Assembly: GCA_045540335.1 (NCBI GenBank) | Contig: JAZQHC010000018.1 | Location: 62,001 to 126,000, forward strand | Length of the DNA stretch: 64,000 nt | Direction: 5' to 3' | From: RGIG7213 sp045540335 | GTDB lineage: Bacteria > Bacillota > Clostridia > Oscillospirales > CAG-272 | In this document: piece after piece, positions 25,277-33,998 of the stretch | Layout of the letters: the number at the start of each line of letters is the position of its first letter | How positions within the stretch are numbered: the stretch's first letter is position 1 | Notes under the pieces: model-generated | Seen by the model: the letters and a program-made list of their open reading frames with translations, nothing else | Databases searched by the model: none | Told to the model about the DNA's origin: nothing | Program-made: the position numbers and the translations under genes

Positions 25277-27457
25277 ATGAATTTAATTAGTGTAAAAGAG
25301 ACGGCTGAAAAATGGGGTATCGCACCTCGCCGAGTTCAGCTTTTATGTAATGAAAATAGAATTCCGGGTGCACAGCGTGTAGGCAACTATTGGGTTATTC
25401 CCGATGATGCAGAAAAACCAGAAGATGCGCGCAAGAAAACTGTGGAAAAGAAAAAACTGATAAACCAAAATGTTCGCATTGAACGTGTATGGGCCATGCC
25501 CAACAAAAACACTTTCGAAGTCAAACCAATCCACGATCTTATTGTAGAGGAAATGACGGAAGGAACATGGATTGACCCTTTCGCTAACCGCAACAAGTTA
25601 GCTACCATAACAAATGACTTGAGTGAGGAATTTGATACCGACTATCATCTGGATGCTCTTGACTTCATGAAAATGTTTGATGATTCATCTGTTGATGGCG
25701 TATTATACGATCCTCCGTATTCTCCAAGACAGGTTAGCGAATGCTACAATAATGTTGGTTTTAATGTGACATGGGATACTACCAAGGCATCCTTTTGGGG
25801 CAACCACAAACGCGAAATTTCACGAATTGTTAAAGTCGGCGGAAAGGTTATAACTTTCGGTTGGAATAGCGGTGGAATCGGCTATAAATACGGCTTTGAA
25901 ATTACTCGCATATTAATGGTGCCGCATGGCGGATGGCACAATGATACTATCTGCACAGTAGAAGTAAAAACACATGACGGGGTGAAAAAGGAAGCCTCTC
26001 CTAAAAAGGAAATTGTTGAACCTATGATTATTAAATTTAATACCGATGAACAGTTGGTTGAATATCTGAAAAAACTTCCTGCTGATTATTGGGATTTTAG
26101 AGACGATGATACGCATGGATATACACACGGTATACACTCGTATCCTGCAATGATGGTTAGCCCTATTAGCAAAAACATTATTGATATTGTTAAGCAGTTT
26201 AAACAAGTAGATTCTTTATTCGATCCATTTGCAGGCTCCGGAACTGTTCTCGTTGAAGGTATGTTAGCAGGTATTCCTGTTATCGCAGGTAACGACATCA
26301 ACCCTCTTGCGTTACTGCTCTCCAAGGTTAAGACCACACCGATTGACCAAACGGAATTGCAAAATGAATATATTGAGTTGAAAAATCGTCTTGATACGCT
26401 TTATACAAAGTATGACTTCCTCATCCATTTTGTAGACGATTACATGGTAAAAAATAGAGGCTTGGATTTGACTGCGAAAGATGGTTGGGGATGTGATGCT
26501 CCAATATATTTAAATGAATTTTATCAAGAATATCAGGTCACTCTAAAAGCCCCCACATTCAAGAATATCGGTTATTGGTTTAGACCGAGAGTGATATTTG
26601 AGCTAACGTTGCTTAAGAGTGCCATTGCTGAAACACCAAACAAGGGTATTAGAGATTTCTTTTCTGTTGCGATGAGCGAGATTATTCGTCTTGTTTCTAA
26701 CAGAAGAAACGGTGAATTCAAAATGTTCCGCATGACGCCTGAAAAGGTTGCAAAATTCAATCCTGATACCAAGCAGGAATTTATCAAGATATTAGAGCGC
26801 AATATCGATAAAATGAGTGATTTTACCGATGCGTATGATTATCTTGTTGCACCGCCACAAGTTACAATATTCCGCGAAGATGCTTGTAAGCTGCCGTCCG
26901 TTCCCACTGAAGCATATGATCTAATTGTAACATCGCCTCCGTATGGTGATAGCCGCACTACTGTTGCTTATGGTGAGTATAGCAGGCTTTCAATGCAATG
27001 GCTTGATATTTTCGAACTGACAGAGAAAGAAATCATGAGCGTAGATCGCACCTTGATGGGCGGTCAAAAGTATCGAAATGGGTTCGAATATACTGTAAAA
27101 AGCGCCTCTCTCCGTAATATCCTTGAAAGAATTAAGGATGTAGACCTTGAACGTGCTGGAGATGTGTTCAGTTTCTATAATGATCTTGAACAATCTATCG
27201 CTGCTATTGCAGAGAAAACTAAGAAAGATGGATATCAATTTTGGGTGGTTGCAAATCGAACCGTAAAAGGTGAGGTTATTCCAACCGATAAAATCATAGA
27301 GGAAATTGCTCAAAATTATGGATTACAGTACGTACATACTATAGACCGTAACATAGTGAACAAAGTTATGCCGTCAGCTAATTCTCCCACAAATGAGGTT
27401 GGCAAAACAGTTAGTACAATGACTGTTGAACATATAGTGATTTTAAGAAAGTTATAA
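25277..27457 (+). CDS. Fused HTH + double DNA methyltransferase (N6A/N4C class)
   Basis: 726 residues with three parts. Residues 1-50 are a MerR/excisionase-type winged helix (VKETAEKWGIAPRRVQLL). Residues 98-220 hold DPFAN and the catalytic DPPYSPRQ (145-152). Residues 310-726 form a second methylase with AdoMet motif DPFAGSGT (316-323) and TSPPYGDS (552-559), TSPPY being usual for N4-cytosine enzymes. It would protect the cell from the two endonucleases encoded convergently; the HTH could bind its own promoter. Whether both halves are active, and on which sites, cannot be read from sequence. Confidence 0.82.
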   Translation: MNLISVKETAEKWGIAPRRVQLLCNENRIPGAQRVGNYWVIPDDAEKPEDARKKTVEKKKLINQNVRIERVWAMPNKNTFEVKPIHDLIVEEMTEGTWIDPFANRNKLATITNDLSEEFDTDYHLDALDFMKMFDDSSVDGVLYDPPYSPRQVSECYNNVGFNVTWDTTKASFWGNHKREISRIVKVGGKVITFGWNSGGIGYKYGFEITRILMVPHGGWHNDTICTVEVKTHDGVKKEASPKKEIVEPMIIKFNTDEQLVEYLKKLPADYWDFRDDDTHGYTHGIHSYPAMMVSPISKNIIDIVKQFKQVDSLFDPFAGSGTVLVEGMLAGIPVIAGNDINPLALLLSKVKTTPIDQTELQNEYIELKNRLDTLYTKYDFLIHFVDDYMVKNRGLDLTAKDGWGCDAPIYLNEFYQEYQVTLKAPTFKNIGYWFRPRVIFELTLLKSAIAETPNKGIRDFFSVAMSEIIRLVSNRRNGEFKMFRMTPEKVAKFNPDTKQEFIKILERNIDKMSDFTDAYDYLVAPPQVTIFREDACKLPSVPTEAYDLIVTSPPYGDSRTTVAYGEYSRLSMQWLDIFELTEKEIMSVDRTLMGGQKYRNGFEYTVKSASLRNILERIKDVDLERAGDVFSFYNDLEQSIAAIAEKTKKDGYQFWVVANRTVKGEVIPTDKIIEEIAQNYGLQYVHTIDRNIVNKVMPSANSPTNEVGKTVSTMTVEHIVILRKL

Positions 27458-27463
27458 ATACAG

Positions 27464-27500
27464 AAGCGTAGCTATGAGCAGTCACAGCTACGCTTTTGTA
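27464..27500. terminator. Bidirectional terminator between methylase and endonuclease genes
   Basis: AAGCGTAGCT (27464-27473) pairs with AGCTACGCTT (27486-27495), with TTTTG after it on the plus strand. It sits between converging stops at 27457 and 27501. Confidence 0.65.
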
Positions 27501-28331
27501 TTAAAAACAATTATTTATATCGTCAATTACGCTTTCAAGCGGTTTGATTGTTGTTATGCTTGATGTGGGCTTAGCAACATAAGAATAATCAAAAAAATTA
27601 AACATAGCTGCGATTTGCGGTTGTGCAATTTCATCATAAAAATCCGCAGTTATAAAGCATACCTTTATTTTTCTTTGTGGCGCGTATTCAAGGTGATAAA
27701 TATTTACTGGACATTTATCGTTTCCTATTTTGTGATCGCACTCACAGGAGGCTAAATCACTTAACAGTTTCCACTTATATGTTTGTCCAGCACGTTCTTT
27801 GCAAGAAGTTTTGCACGAAAAATTCATAATAGGTGACGATGTGTTTGAATCATCATAAATCAAAACATCTGAATCTGGTTTTTGCGAATCTTCTCCCACC
27901 TTTATCGTTGCGTATTCTTCCAGTATGTTTTTGGTTGACATGGTTACCGTTAAATTTCCGGCAATATTTCCTTGAACAATGTTTTGAGCCAATGTGTATG
28001 CTACCATCTGCTGAAAAACATTGCCAGCGGTAGACTTTTTTGATTGATCCGCATTCGTAATTTTACCACAATCGATTCGCTCTTGAATAAGTGCTTCTAC
28101 GCTACCTTGTGCATCTCGCATTACAGAGCAAAGATGAGATAGAATTTTACTATATGCTATTTTCAAAACATCGTTTTCTGATAGTTCGGGATGTTCTTCT
28201 ATTATTGCTGCGGAAAGTTCAGAGAGCTTATTTGTATAGGCCCCAAAAGCTCTGGCAAAATAAGGCATACTTTCTATTTTTCTTATTAGAGCAGTACAGT
28301 TTCTAATATTCGCTGGAACTGGCATAGACAT
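27501..28331 (-). CDS. Type II restriction endonuclease, BsaWI/Cfr10I-like
   Basis: 276 residues. The active-site pattern PDSDVLIYDD...SCKTSCKERAGQ (about residues 162-195) resembles the PD-x(n)-SxKxSxRER arrangement of the Cfr10I/NgoMIV/BsaWI group, which cut around CCGG cores. The first 100 residues are helical. AAGGAG precedes the ATG. It is second in a two-gene leftward unit, nine bases after the MvaI-like gene. Recognition site is not predictable; family placement is from motif memory. Confidence 0.65.
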   Translation of the reverse strand: MSMPVPANIRNCTALIRKIESMPYFARAFGAYTNKLSELSAAIIEEHPELSENDVLKIAYSKILSHLCSVMRDAQGSVEALIQERIDCGKITNADQSKKSTAGNVFQQMVAYTLAQNIVQGNIAGNLTVTMSTKNILEEYATIKVGEDSQKPDSDVLIYDDSNTSSPIMNFSCKTSCKERAGQTYKWKLLSDLASCECDHKIGNDKCPVNIYHLEYAPQRKIKVCFITADFYDEIAQPQIAAMFNFFDYSYVAKPTSSITTIKPLESVIDDINNCF

Positions 28332-28340
28332 ATAATCTCC

Positions 28341-29072
28341 TTATACAATTTGTCTTTTTACTCTAAACAATAAAGGCTGGTCTGATTCTTTTATTCTGAA
28401 TGCAGTACCATGGTCATGTGTTTTTCCTTTGTTCTTTCCGTCATGGTATTGGCCAATACGAAGATCGACATAAATTTTGCCATCTTCAAGAAGATCAATA
28501 AAAGCTTCATAATCAAAGCCGGAAACCTCGTAGGCTTCAACAAACTTAAATTCTTCAGCTGCACCAACACCTCTTGACAGCGCTTTTGCATAAACAAATT
28601 TGTTTTTGTATTTCTTTTCGAAAGATTTTTTCAACGCCTCGCGAGACCAATATACATTTTCTCTGCCGTCTTCAGACATAATGTAAATTCCATCTATATC
28701 ACATGAGATTTTCAAGCTGTGACCAGTATTAGATATCGGTACAAACCTGTTAGCTGACAGTGTTGCGTGAAGAACCTTTTCTTCGTTATCGTACGCACTG
28801 CTGGAATAACCGTATTTCATGCGCAGATAGGTGTTAGAACGACTTGGTTGCGGAGATCTTGTGAACATAGTCAGCATGCTGTTAGAGTCAATTCGGCATG
28901 ACTTCAATTCATAATCACCAAAGTCGGGCTCATCAAGGTTGTTTTCGGGAATGCCGAGCAAATCTTCAAGTGTCTTGCCAATACCTGTAGGACCAGAACG
29001 ATGCGTTTTGATCCACCCCATCGCTTTTACTTTTTCAAATTCATTTATAAAATCGTTTAATGTATAAATCAT
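28341..29072 (-). CDS. Type II restriction endonuclease, MvaI/BcnI family
   Basis: 243 residues from the ATG at 29072, with AAAGGA ten bases upstream. TGIGKTLEDLLGI followed by EPDFGDYELKSCR is the MvaI/BcnI family core; Asp and the Glu-Leu-Lys triad are the expected catalytic residues. MvaI and BcnI cut CC(A/T)GG and CC(C/G)GG as monomers. It is the first gene of the pair and converges on the methylase gene. Confidence 0.78.
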   Translation of the reverse strand: MIYTLNDFINEFEKVKAMGWIKTHRSGPTGIGKTLEDLLGIPENNLDEPDFGDYELKSCRIDSNSMLTMFTRSPQPSRSNTYLRMKYGYSSSAYDNEEKVLHATLSANRFVPISNTGHSLKISCDIDGIYIMSEDGRENVYWSREALKKSFEKKYKNKFVYAKALSRGVGAAEEFKFVEAYEVSGFDYEAFIDLLEDGKIYVDLRIGQYHDGKNKGKTHDHGTAFRIKESDQPLLFRVKRQIV

Positions 29073-29259
29073 ATGATCATCGTCCTTTCCAAGAGATAAA
29101 TAATTATAACATATTTTTGCCAATCTTACAAGAGCAACTTTATAAATAATGTGATGAGCTGTTTTCTTTGATTACTGCGATGCAATATTTGGTTTGTTAT
29201 TTAATACAAGGAAGTTGTGTTGCTCTAAAAATATATATAATATTTTTGGAGTTTTTTCG

Positions 29260-29288
29260 TTGACAAATTCAGATTTGTATGGTATAAT
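29260..29288 (+). promoter_or_regulatory. Promoter of the serine recombinase gene
   Basis: TTGACA (29260-29265), 17-base spacer and TATAAT (29283-29288). The element at 29234-29255 upstream matches 21 of 22 bases with 21258-21279 before the repressor promoter. Confidence 0.8.
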
Positions 29289-29320
29289 GGTCACACTTAA
29301 TGCAGGAAGGAGGCGAATTG

Positions 29321-30844
29321 ATGCGAGGCGTTATTTATGCACGCTATTCCTCGGATAATCAGCGTGAGGAATCCATCGAAGGTCAGATTCGTGAGAATAC
29401 TGCGTATGCCGATAAAAACGGAATAACCATTGTAGGTCACTATATCGACCGTGCGCTTTCGGCAAAGACCGATAACCGCCCGGAGTTTCAGAGGATGATC
29501 AATGACAGTGCAAAAAAGAAATTCGACGTGGTTATCGTGTGGAAGCTCGACCGATTCTCTCGTAACCGTTACGATTCGGCAAAGTATAAGGCGATGCTGC
29601 GTAAGAACGATGTCAAAGTCATTTCCGCAACGGAATCCATATCCGGTGGCGCGGAAGGTATTATTCTCGAATCTGTGCTTGAAGGTATGGCGGAATACTA
29701 CTCCGCTGATCTGGCTGAAAAGGTATCGAGAGGCATGACCGAGAATGCGCTCAAAGCTCGCTTCAACGGCGGTCAAATTCCGCTTGGTTTCACGATAGAT
29801 GATGAACACCATTATCAGATTGATCCCGAAAAAGCTCCGCTTGTAATTGAAATGTTCCGCAGATACGCAGGTGGCGAGTCCATTACCGATATCATCGAAG
29901 ATTTGAATGCACGTGGCGTCCGCACCTCGCAAGGCAACCGATTTAACAAAAACTCTCTCGCTCGTATTTTTGCCAACCGCAGATATATCGGTGAGTATGC
30001 ATATAAGGATATCGTGATTCCCGATACGATACCTGCTATTGTTTCCAAGGATGTTTTTGAAAGGGTGGCTATACGAATGGGGCAAAATAAACACGCAACG
30101 GGCAAGGCAAAAGCTCCCGAAAGATATTTGCTGACAACCAAACTGTTCTGCGGAACTTGCAATTCTATGTTTGTAGGTGACAGTGCGAACAAACCTAACG
30201 GTGTGATTTATCGTTATTACAAATGCGCCAGCGCCAAACGGCATGAATGCGACCGCAAGGCAATTCGCAAGGACTGGATTGAGGACAAGGTTATCGAGCA
30301 GATATCCGCTTGGTTGAATAACGATAAGCTGATCAGCGATATGGCAGATGATGTGATGGCTCTCCTTAACGAAGACGACGGCATGATTCTCGCCCTTGAA
30401 GCACAGCTCAAAGAGGTTCGCTCATCAATCGATAACATAATGAAAGCCATCGAAAAAGGCGTTGTGACTCGCACCACAAAATCAAGGCTTGAGGAACTGG
30501 AAGCGGAAGAAGAAAAACTCACTTGGAGTATCAAGGCTGAAGAGGACAAAAAGCCGAAAATCACAAAGGATTTCATTTTGTTCACGCTGCACAAGTTCCG
30601 CAATCTTGATCTGAGATTCGAGAAGAATAAAGAACGGCTGATTGACGGACTCGTCAAAGCCATCTTCGTTTATGATGGTTATATCAAGGTGTTCCTTACC
30701 TTCGATGATAAGCCAATCGATATACCTACAACTGAAGAAATTGAAAATATGGCAAATAGTTCGGACATCCAATCGTCTGCTTCACCAACAGCAAAGGAGT
30801 TCCTGATGGAGCTCCTTTGTTGCTTTTTGTATGTGTGTAACTAA
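29321..30844 (+). CDS. Large serine recombinase (site-specific integrase/excisionase)
   Basis: 507 residues from the ATG at 29321 (GGAGG seven bases upstream). N-terminal resolvase domain with catalytic Ser10 in YARYSSDNQRE and VIVWKLDRFSRNRYD; a recombinase domain (about 155-260); a zinc ribbon with LFCGTCNS and YYKCASAKRHEC; and a C-terminal coiled coil. It should insert and excise the island at the flanking repeats. The gene stops at the first bases of attR, and a terminator-like stem lies within its last 20 codons, so the C-terminal tail CCFLYVCN may be non-native. Confidence 0.92.
   Translation: MRGVIYARYSSDNQREESIEGQIRENTAYADKNGITIVGHYIDRALSAKTDNRPEFQRMINDSAKKKFDVVIVWKLDRFSRNRYDSAKYKAMLRKNDVKVISATESISGGAEGIILESVLEGMAEYYSADLAEKVSRGMTENALKARFNGGQIPLGFTIDDEHHYQIDPEKAPLVIEMFRRYAGGESITDIIEDLNARGVRTSQGNRFNKNSLARIFANRRYIGEYAYKDIVIPDTIPAIVSKDVFERVAIRMGQNKHATGKAKAPERYLLTTKLFCGTCNSMFVGDSANKPNGVIYRYYKCASAKRHECDRKAIRKDWIEDKVIEQISAWLNNDKLISDMADDVMALLNEDDGMILALEAQLKEVRSSIDNIMKAIEKGVVTRTTKSRLEELEAEEEKLTWSIKAEEDKKPKITKDFILFTLHKFRNLDLRFEKNKERLIDGLVKAIFVYDGYIKVFLTFDDKPIDIPTTEEIENMANSSDIQSSASPTAKEFLMELLCCFLYVCN
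30792..30836 (+). terminator. Terminator-like hairpin inside the recombinase 3' end
   Basis: CAAAGGAGTTCC (30792-30803) pairs with GGAGCTCCTTTG (30808-30819), one G-U, TGAT loop, followed by TTGCTTTTTG. It precedes the stop at 30842-30844. Confidence 0.6.
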
Positions 30845-30916
30845 ACGTAATAAATCCGAACTATTTCGTAAATCGAAATTGGTTCGGATTTGTTTTTTAC
30901 TATAATTATTCGAATT
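30843..30916 (+). repeat. attR: right 74-base direct repeat
   Basis: 73 of 74 bases match 14437-14510 (T30851 versus C14445). The terminator stem is intact. Similarity resumes more weakly beyond, through the hairpin at 30932-30968. Confidence 0.8.
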
Positions 30917-30931
30917 GAATAGTGATAAACA

Positions 30932-30968
30932 TTGCCGATAGCAACCAAAACGGTCACTCTCGGTGGGG
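30932..30968 (-). terminator. Imperfect terminator of the long ECF sigma gene
   Basis: An imperfect stem around GCCGATAGCAACC and GGTCACTCTCGG is related to the perfect hairpin at 14523-14558. It lies just past the stop at 30976 in the leftward direction. Confidence 0.45.
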
Positions 30969-30975
30969 ATTTATT

Positions 30976-32601
30976 TTACTTTTCTACGCTCATCCAACAA
31001 CCTTCTGCACCGATTCCATCCTTGGGAGGTGTTAATACGCCCTTTTTGATAAGGCATTCAACAACAGCATCAAGAATCGGTAATGATGCCAATGTGTTTG
31101 CAAATTTCCATTCTCCTAATAAATAATTGGGCACAGATTTTTTAATAAGCAATGCAATCTTTTCCGCAACGATTTGTGCTTTATTGTCGAAATATCCATT
31201 TTGCAAACCATTACTGATGTCAAAAAGTCTATCTCGGTCTGAAAGTTTGCTTACAAGGATCTTTGTGTAAAGCATATCACCGTCACGGTACAAATATCCG
31301 CACCCAATGGCTTTAGCGGCATACTCCTTTTCGCTTTCGGATAATGACGAAATATCAAGTCCATATATAGCGCGGAGTGAAAGCTGAAGCAAATTGTCTT
31401 TTGATACATTGTGGCCGCAATCAAAGTGCTTTTTTATACGTGTAATATAAATGTTGTCAAAACGGACATCGGAAAAACCGCAAATGTTTTGTGCCGCGAT
31501 ACCATCCCAACCGTTGCCGTAATATTTACCGTTATCAACATATCCAAAGATGCTGAACGGTCGCTTCGTTTGGGTGATATTCAAAAAATGTTTTTTTTGT
31601 ATATTGTCTTTTACACAATAGGCGAAAGCATCAGCAATATTTGATACTTGTTGCCAAAGAATCAGATTCATATCCACTTTTTTATTAAGATATGGGAAAG
31701 CAAGATATTCCGCTTCGTGTTCTTCTATGTATCTTGATATGATATCACAAATTTTTGGCAGATGCTCTGTATAAATTGAGTTTGCCTTTTCAAATATATC
31801 CTTGTTAAGTAAAATAAAGTTGATTGCATATTTGCCGTTATCCAATCGGCGGAGAAATCCGTATTCTTCGTTTGCGCCTTTTCGGAGTATTTCGAGTTCT
31901 TCTTCAACATATACTGTCGGTACGTTCAGTTCTTCCGCGATTTCAGATGCGCTTATTGGTTTTTTACGGCAAAGCCATATTATGTGATTTGAAAACATTC
32001 TTCCGCCTACGCTTCTTGGATCACCCCAACCGGGGTTTCCTGTTCCCCAAATTACAAAATCAATTTTATCAAGTGCTACGGGTCTGTTATAAGTATCTGC
32101 CATTTCTTCTACCTCGCTTTTAATTTTTTCTCTTGCCGAAAAAAGTCTTTGACGAACAGCGCCTTCACTCGTTCCTTGCAATTTTGATATTTGTGATGTA
32201 GAAAGACCGTCTATATAGAACATTATCATCACTTCACGGTATGCCCGTGTTAAAAATGCTATTCTGCGGTATATGGATGTTAACAACTCGACGCTATCAT
32301 CTGAAGCATCTTCCTCTGCTATTCCAAGCAAGATTTCTTCAAAATCACCTTCATAAACCTTTTCTGCGTGCTTTTTTCGATTGTTTGAAAAGTCGGCGTA
32401 CACATTGCGTGCAACTTTCCAAATGAACGGATATATATTTTCTATTTCTCCGTCATTTTTGGAAGCCTTTACAAGGGCATAAACAATATCAGAGCACAGC
32501 TCCTCTGCCTCATGACTATCGTTTGTTCTTGCATAACAAAAACCAAATAGTTTATCAAGCAAAGTTTCATCAATATAATTCAGCAAGTCTTGTTTTTTCA
32601 T
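30976..32601 (-). CDS. ECF-type sigma factor with long C-terminal extension
   Basis: 541 residues from the ATG at 32601 (GGAGAG upstream). Residues 1-165 have sigma region 2 (FCYARTNDSHEAEELCSD) and region 4 (MIMFYIDGLSTSQISKLQG). A winged-helix segment follows (ISASEIAEELNVPTVYVEEE, about 215-260), then about 290 residues of unknown fold with several cysteines and aromatic-rich NGKYYGNGWDG. ECF factors normally have about 180 residues; extended ones often carry their own sensory domain. No anti-sigma gene is adjacent. Confidence 0.75.
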   Translation of the reverse strand: MKKQDLLNYIDETLLDKLFGFCYARTNDSHEAEELCSDIVYALVKASKNDGEIENIYPFIWKVARNVYADFSNNRKKHAEKVYEGDFEEILLGIAEEDASDDSVELLTSIYRRIAFLTRAYREVMIMFYIDGLSTSQISKLQGTSEGAVRQRLFSAREKIKSEVEEMADTYNRPVALDKIDFVIWGTGNPGWGDPRSVGGRMFSNHIIWLCRKKPISASEIAEELNVPTVYVEEELEILRKGANEEYGFLRRLDNGKYAINFILLNKDIFEKANSIYTEHLPKICDIISRYIEEHEAEYLAFPYLNKKVDMNLILWQQVSNIADAFAYCVKDNIQKKHFLNITQTKRPFSIFGYVDNGKYYGNGWDGIAAQNICGFSDVRFDNIYITRIKKHFDCGHNVSKDNLLQLSLRAIYGLDISSLSESEKEYAAKAIGCGYLYRDGDMLYTKILVSKLSDRDRLFDISNGLQNGYFDNKAQIVAEKIALLIKKSVPNYLLGEWKFANTLASLPILDAVVECLIKKGVLTPPKDGIGAEGCWMSVEK

Positions 32602-32715
32602 CTGTCTCTCCAAGCGATTGATCAATGCTTTCACTTATATAGTCAATGTATCGGTGAAAATGTTAGGTGGAACTTAAAATATTGTATCATAAATTTATGA
32701 ATTGTTTTATAGCAA

Positions 32716-32752
32716 AACCGCCGGAGTGACCGAACGATCTCCCACGGCGGTT
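32716..32752 (-). terminator. Terminator of the anti-sigma-like gene
   Basis: AACCGCCG (32716-32723) pairs with CGGCGGTT (32745-32752); leftward it ends in GGTTTTGC. The remaining gap 32602-32846 shows no gene. Confidence 0.5.
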
Positions 32753-32846
32753 ATATGAAAGTATTATAAGTGATTCTTTAAATATCATGAACCAAACTCA
32801 ATTTTAATTCTTTAAGCGTATTTTTTAAGAATAAGTTTCTTAATAT

Positions 32847-33998
32847 TTATACGGATCGAAGTTTTAATGATTTTTTATGATAAAACAAATAAATCTTATC
32901 ACTATTGTCAATGTCTGAATGGTATGAGATGTCAGTATTGTGTTCAAACGGTAGAGAATCGATTATGCTGTCGCTTGAATGCGATTCTGTGCTGAAAAAA
33001 CGTTCAAGCTCGCCAATGGTAAATGAACCGCCTTCGTAAGAAACAGCGCCCGTTTGGTTTATTACGGATATTTTATCAGGCATAAATTCAATAACAGGGG
33101 ATACTGCTTGAATGCAACGGCTTTCAACAGATAAAACTTCGTCGTATTTAACCTGGTGGCTTTTTTTGTCATATGCAAATTTAACGGTAAAGGAGTAATT
33201 TTCTTGTTCTAAATTTTTTACGATGCAGAATCCATCTATATATTTATGAGTACTGAATTCTATTTCATCGGTGCTTGCACCATTCATCAAGCAAGAATAA
33301 TAACGGTCACCGTTTTTGAAGGTTATTATAGTTTCAAGAGAGCTTTCGGTTATTACCGTATCAACCGTTCCCGTACCTATTTTAGATGCTAAAAAGCCGT
33401 TTTCTTCGGTAAGTGAAATTTGAAAATAAATTGCTTTACTTATGGTAAAAACCTCATCGGGAGAAAATTCGTAAAAATATACGTTTTCTTTATCCTCATT
33501 TGAAAGTGCGGAATAACTTAATTTTGATATATTTCCTTTTTGTGAAACAAGCGATTCGTTTTTAACGTAAAAAACGGGTTTGTTTACTATTTCCTTACCA
33601 TATAATTCTGGCGATGATTTTTCGGACAAAAGCCGCATAGCAGAGTAATAATTTATCATATCGATGCTTTTTATTTCAAGAGAATCTACCATTTCTATCG
33701 GCGGTACGTATGTGTTATCATCCTGTTTATTTCCGCTTGTAGATTCATCAATTGGATTTGTTGTGCCGTTATCGTTAAACAAAGCAGGAAGGGCGAATGT
33801 CGCAGTTGCAACAAGTGCCAAACATGCGGCAACGGCGGCGATCCTTCCAAATGAGAAGCCCTTACTTTTTCTTATGTTTTCTTTTGATACAAATTCGTTT
33901 AGCTTATCAGGATCATCAGTATAAAACGCTTTATCAAGTATATTCTCATCAACTTGCATAAGCATATCGGAAAGCTTTTCTTTATTTAAATTTTTCAT
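32847..33998 (-). CDS. Membrane anti-sigma-like protein
   Basis: 383 residues. A cytosolic N-terminus of about 50 is followed by one membrane helix (IAAVAACLALVATATFALPAL) and a roughly 310-residue outer part with no recognised domain. The N-terminal DENILDKAF-type helix resembles proteins paired with ECF sigma genes in Clostridia. It overlaps the sigma gene by four bases (ATGA), the strongest hint that it controls it. Confidence 0.7.
   Translation of the reverse strand: MKNLNKEKLSDMLMQVDENILDKAFYTDDPDKLNEFVSKENIRKSKGFSFGRIAAVAACLALVATATFALPALFNDNGTTNPIDESTSGNKQDDNTYVPPIEMVDSLEIKSIDMINYYSAMRLLSEKSSPELYGKEIVNKPVFYVKNESLVSQKGNISKLSYSALSNEDKENVYFYEFSPDEVFTISKAIYFQISLTEENGFLASKIGTGTVDTVITESSLETIITFKNGDRYYSCLMNGASTDEIEFSTHKYIDGFCIVKNLEQENYSFTVKFAYDKKSHQVKYDEVLSVESRCIQAVSPVIEFMPDKISVINQTGAVSYEGGSFTIGELERFFSTESHSSDSIIDSLPFEHNTDISYHSDIDNSDKIYLFYHKKSLKLRSV

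Larger units (their letters stand above)
14437..30916. mobile_element. Integrative mobilizable island with defence cargo
   Basis: About 16.4 kb between 74-base direct repeats beside tRNA-Glu. It contains recombinase, LexA-like repressor, RepA-like helicase, MobA/MobB/MobC-like genes and an oriT candidate, but no conjugation (type IV secretion) genes, so it would need a helper element. Mobilization genes at 17-22 kb look visibly richer in G and C than the AT-rich cargo, a sign of mosaic assembly. Confidence 0.8.

Noticed and set aside
29297..30244. Minus-strand reading frame of 315 codons opposite the recombinase
   Set aside because: Shadow of the serine recombinase; no start signal and no recognisable motif.
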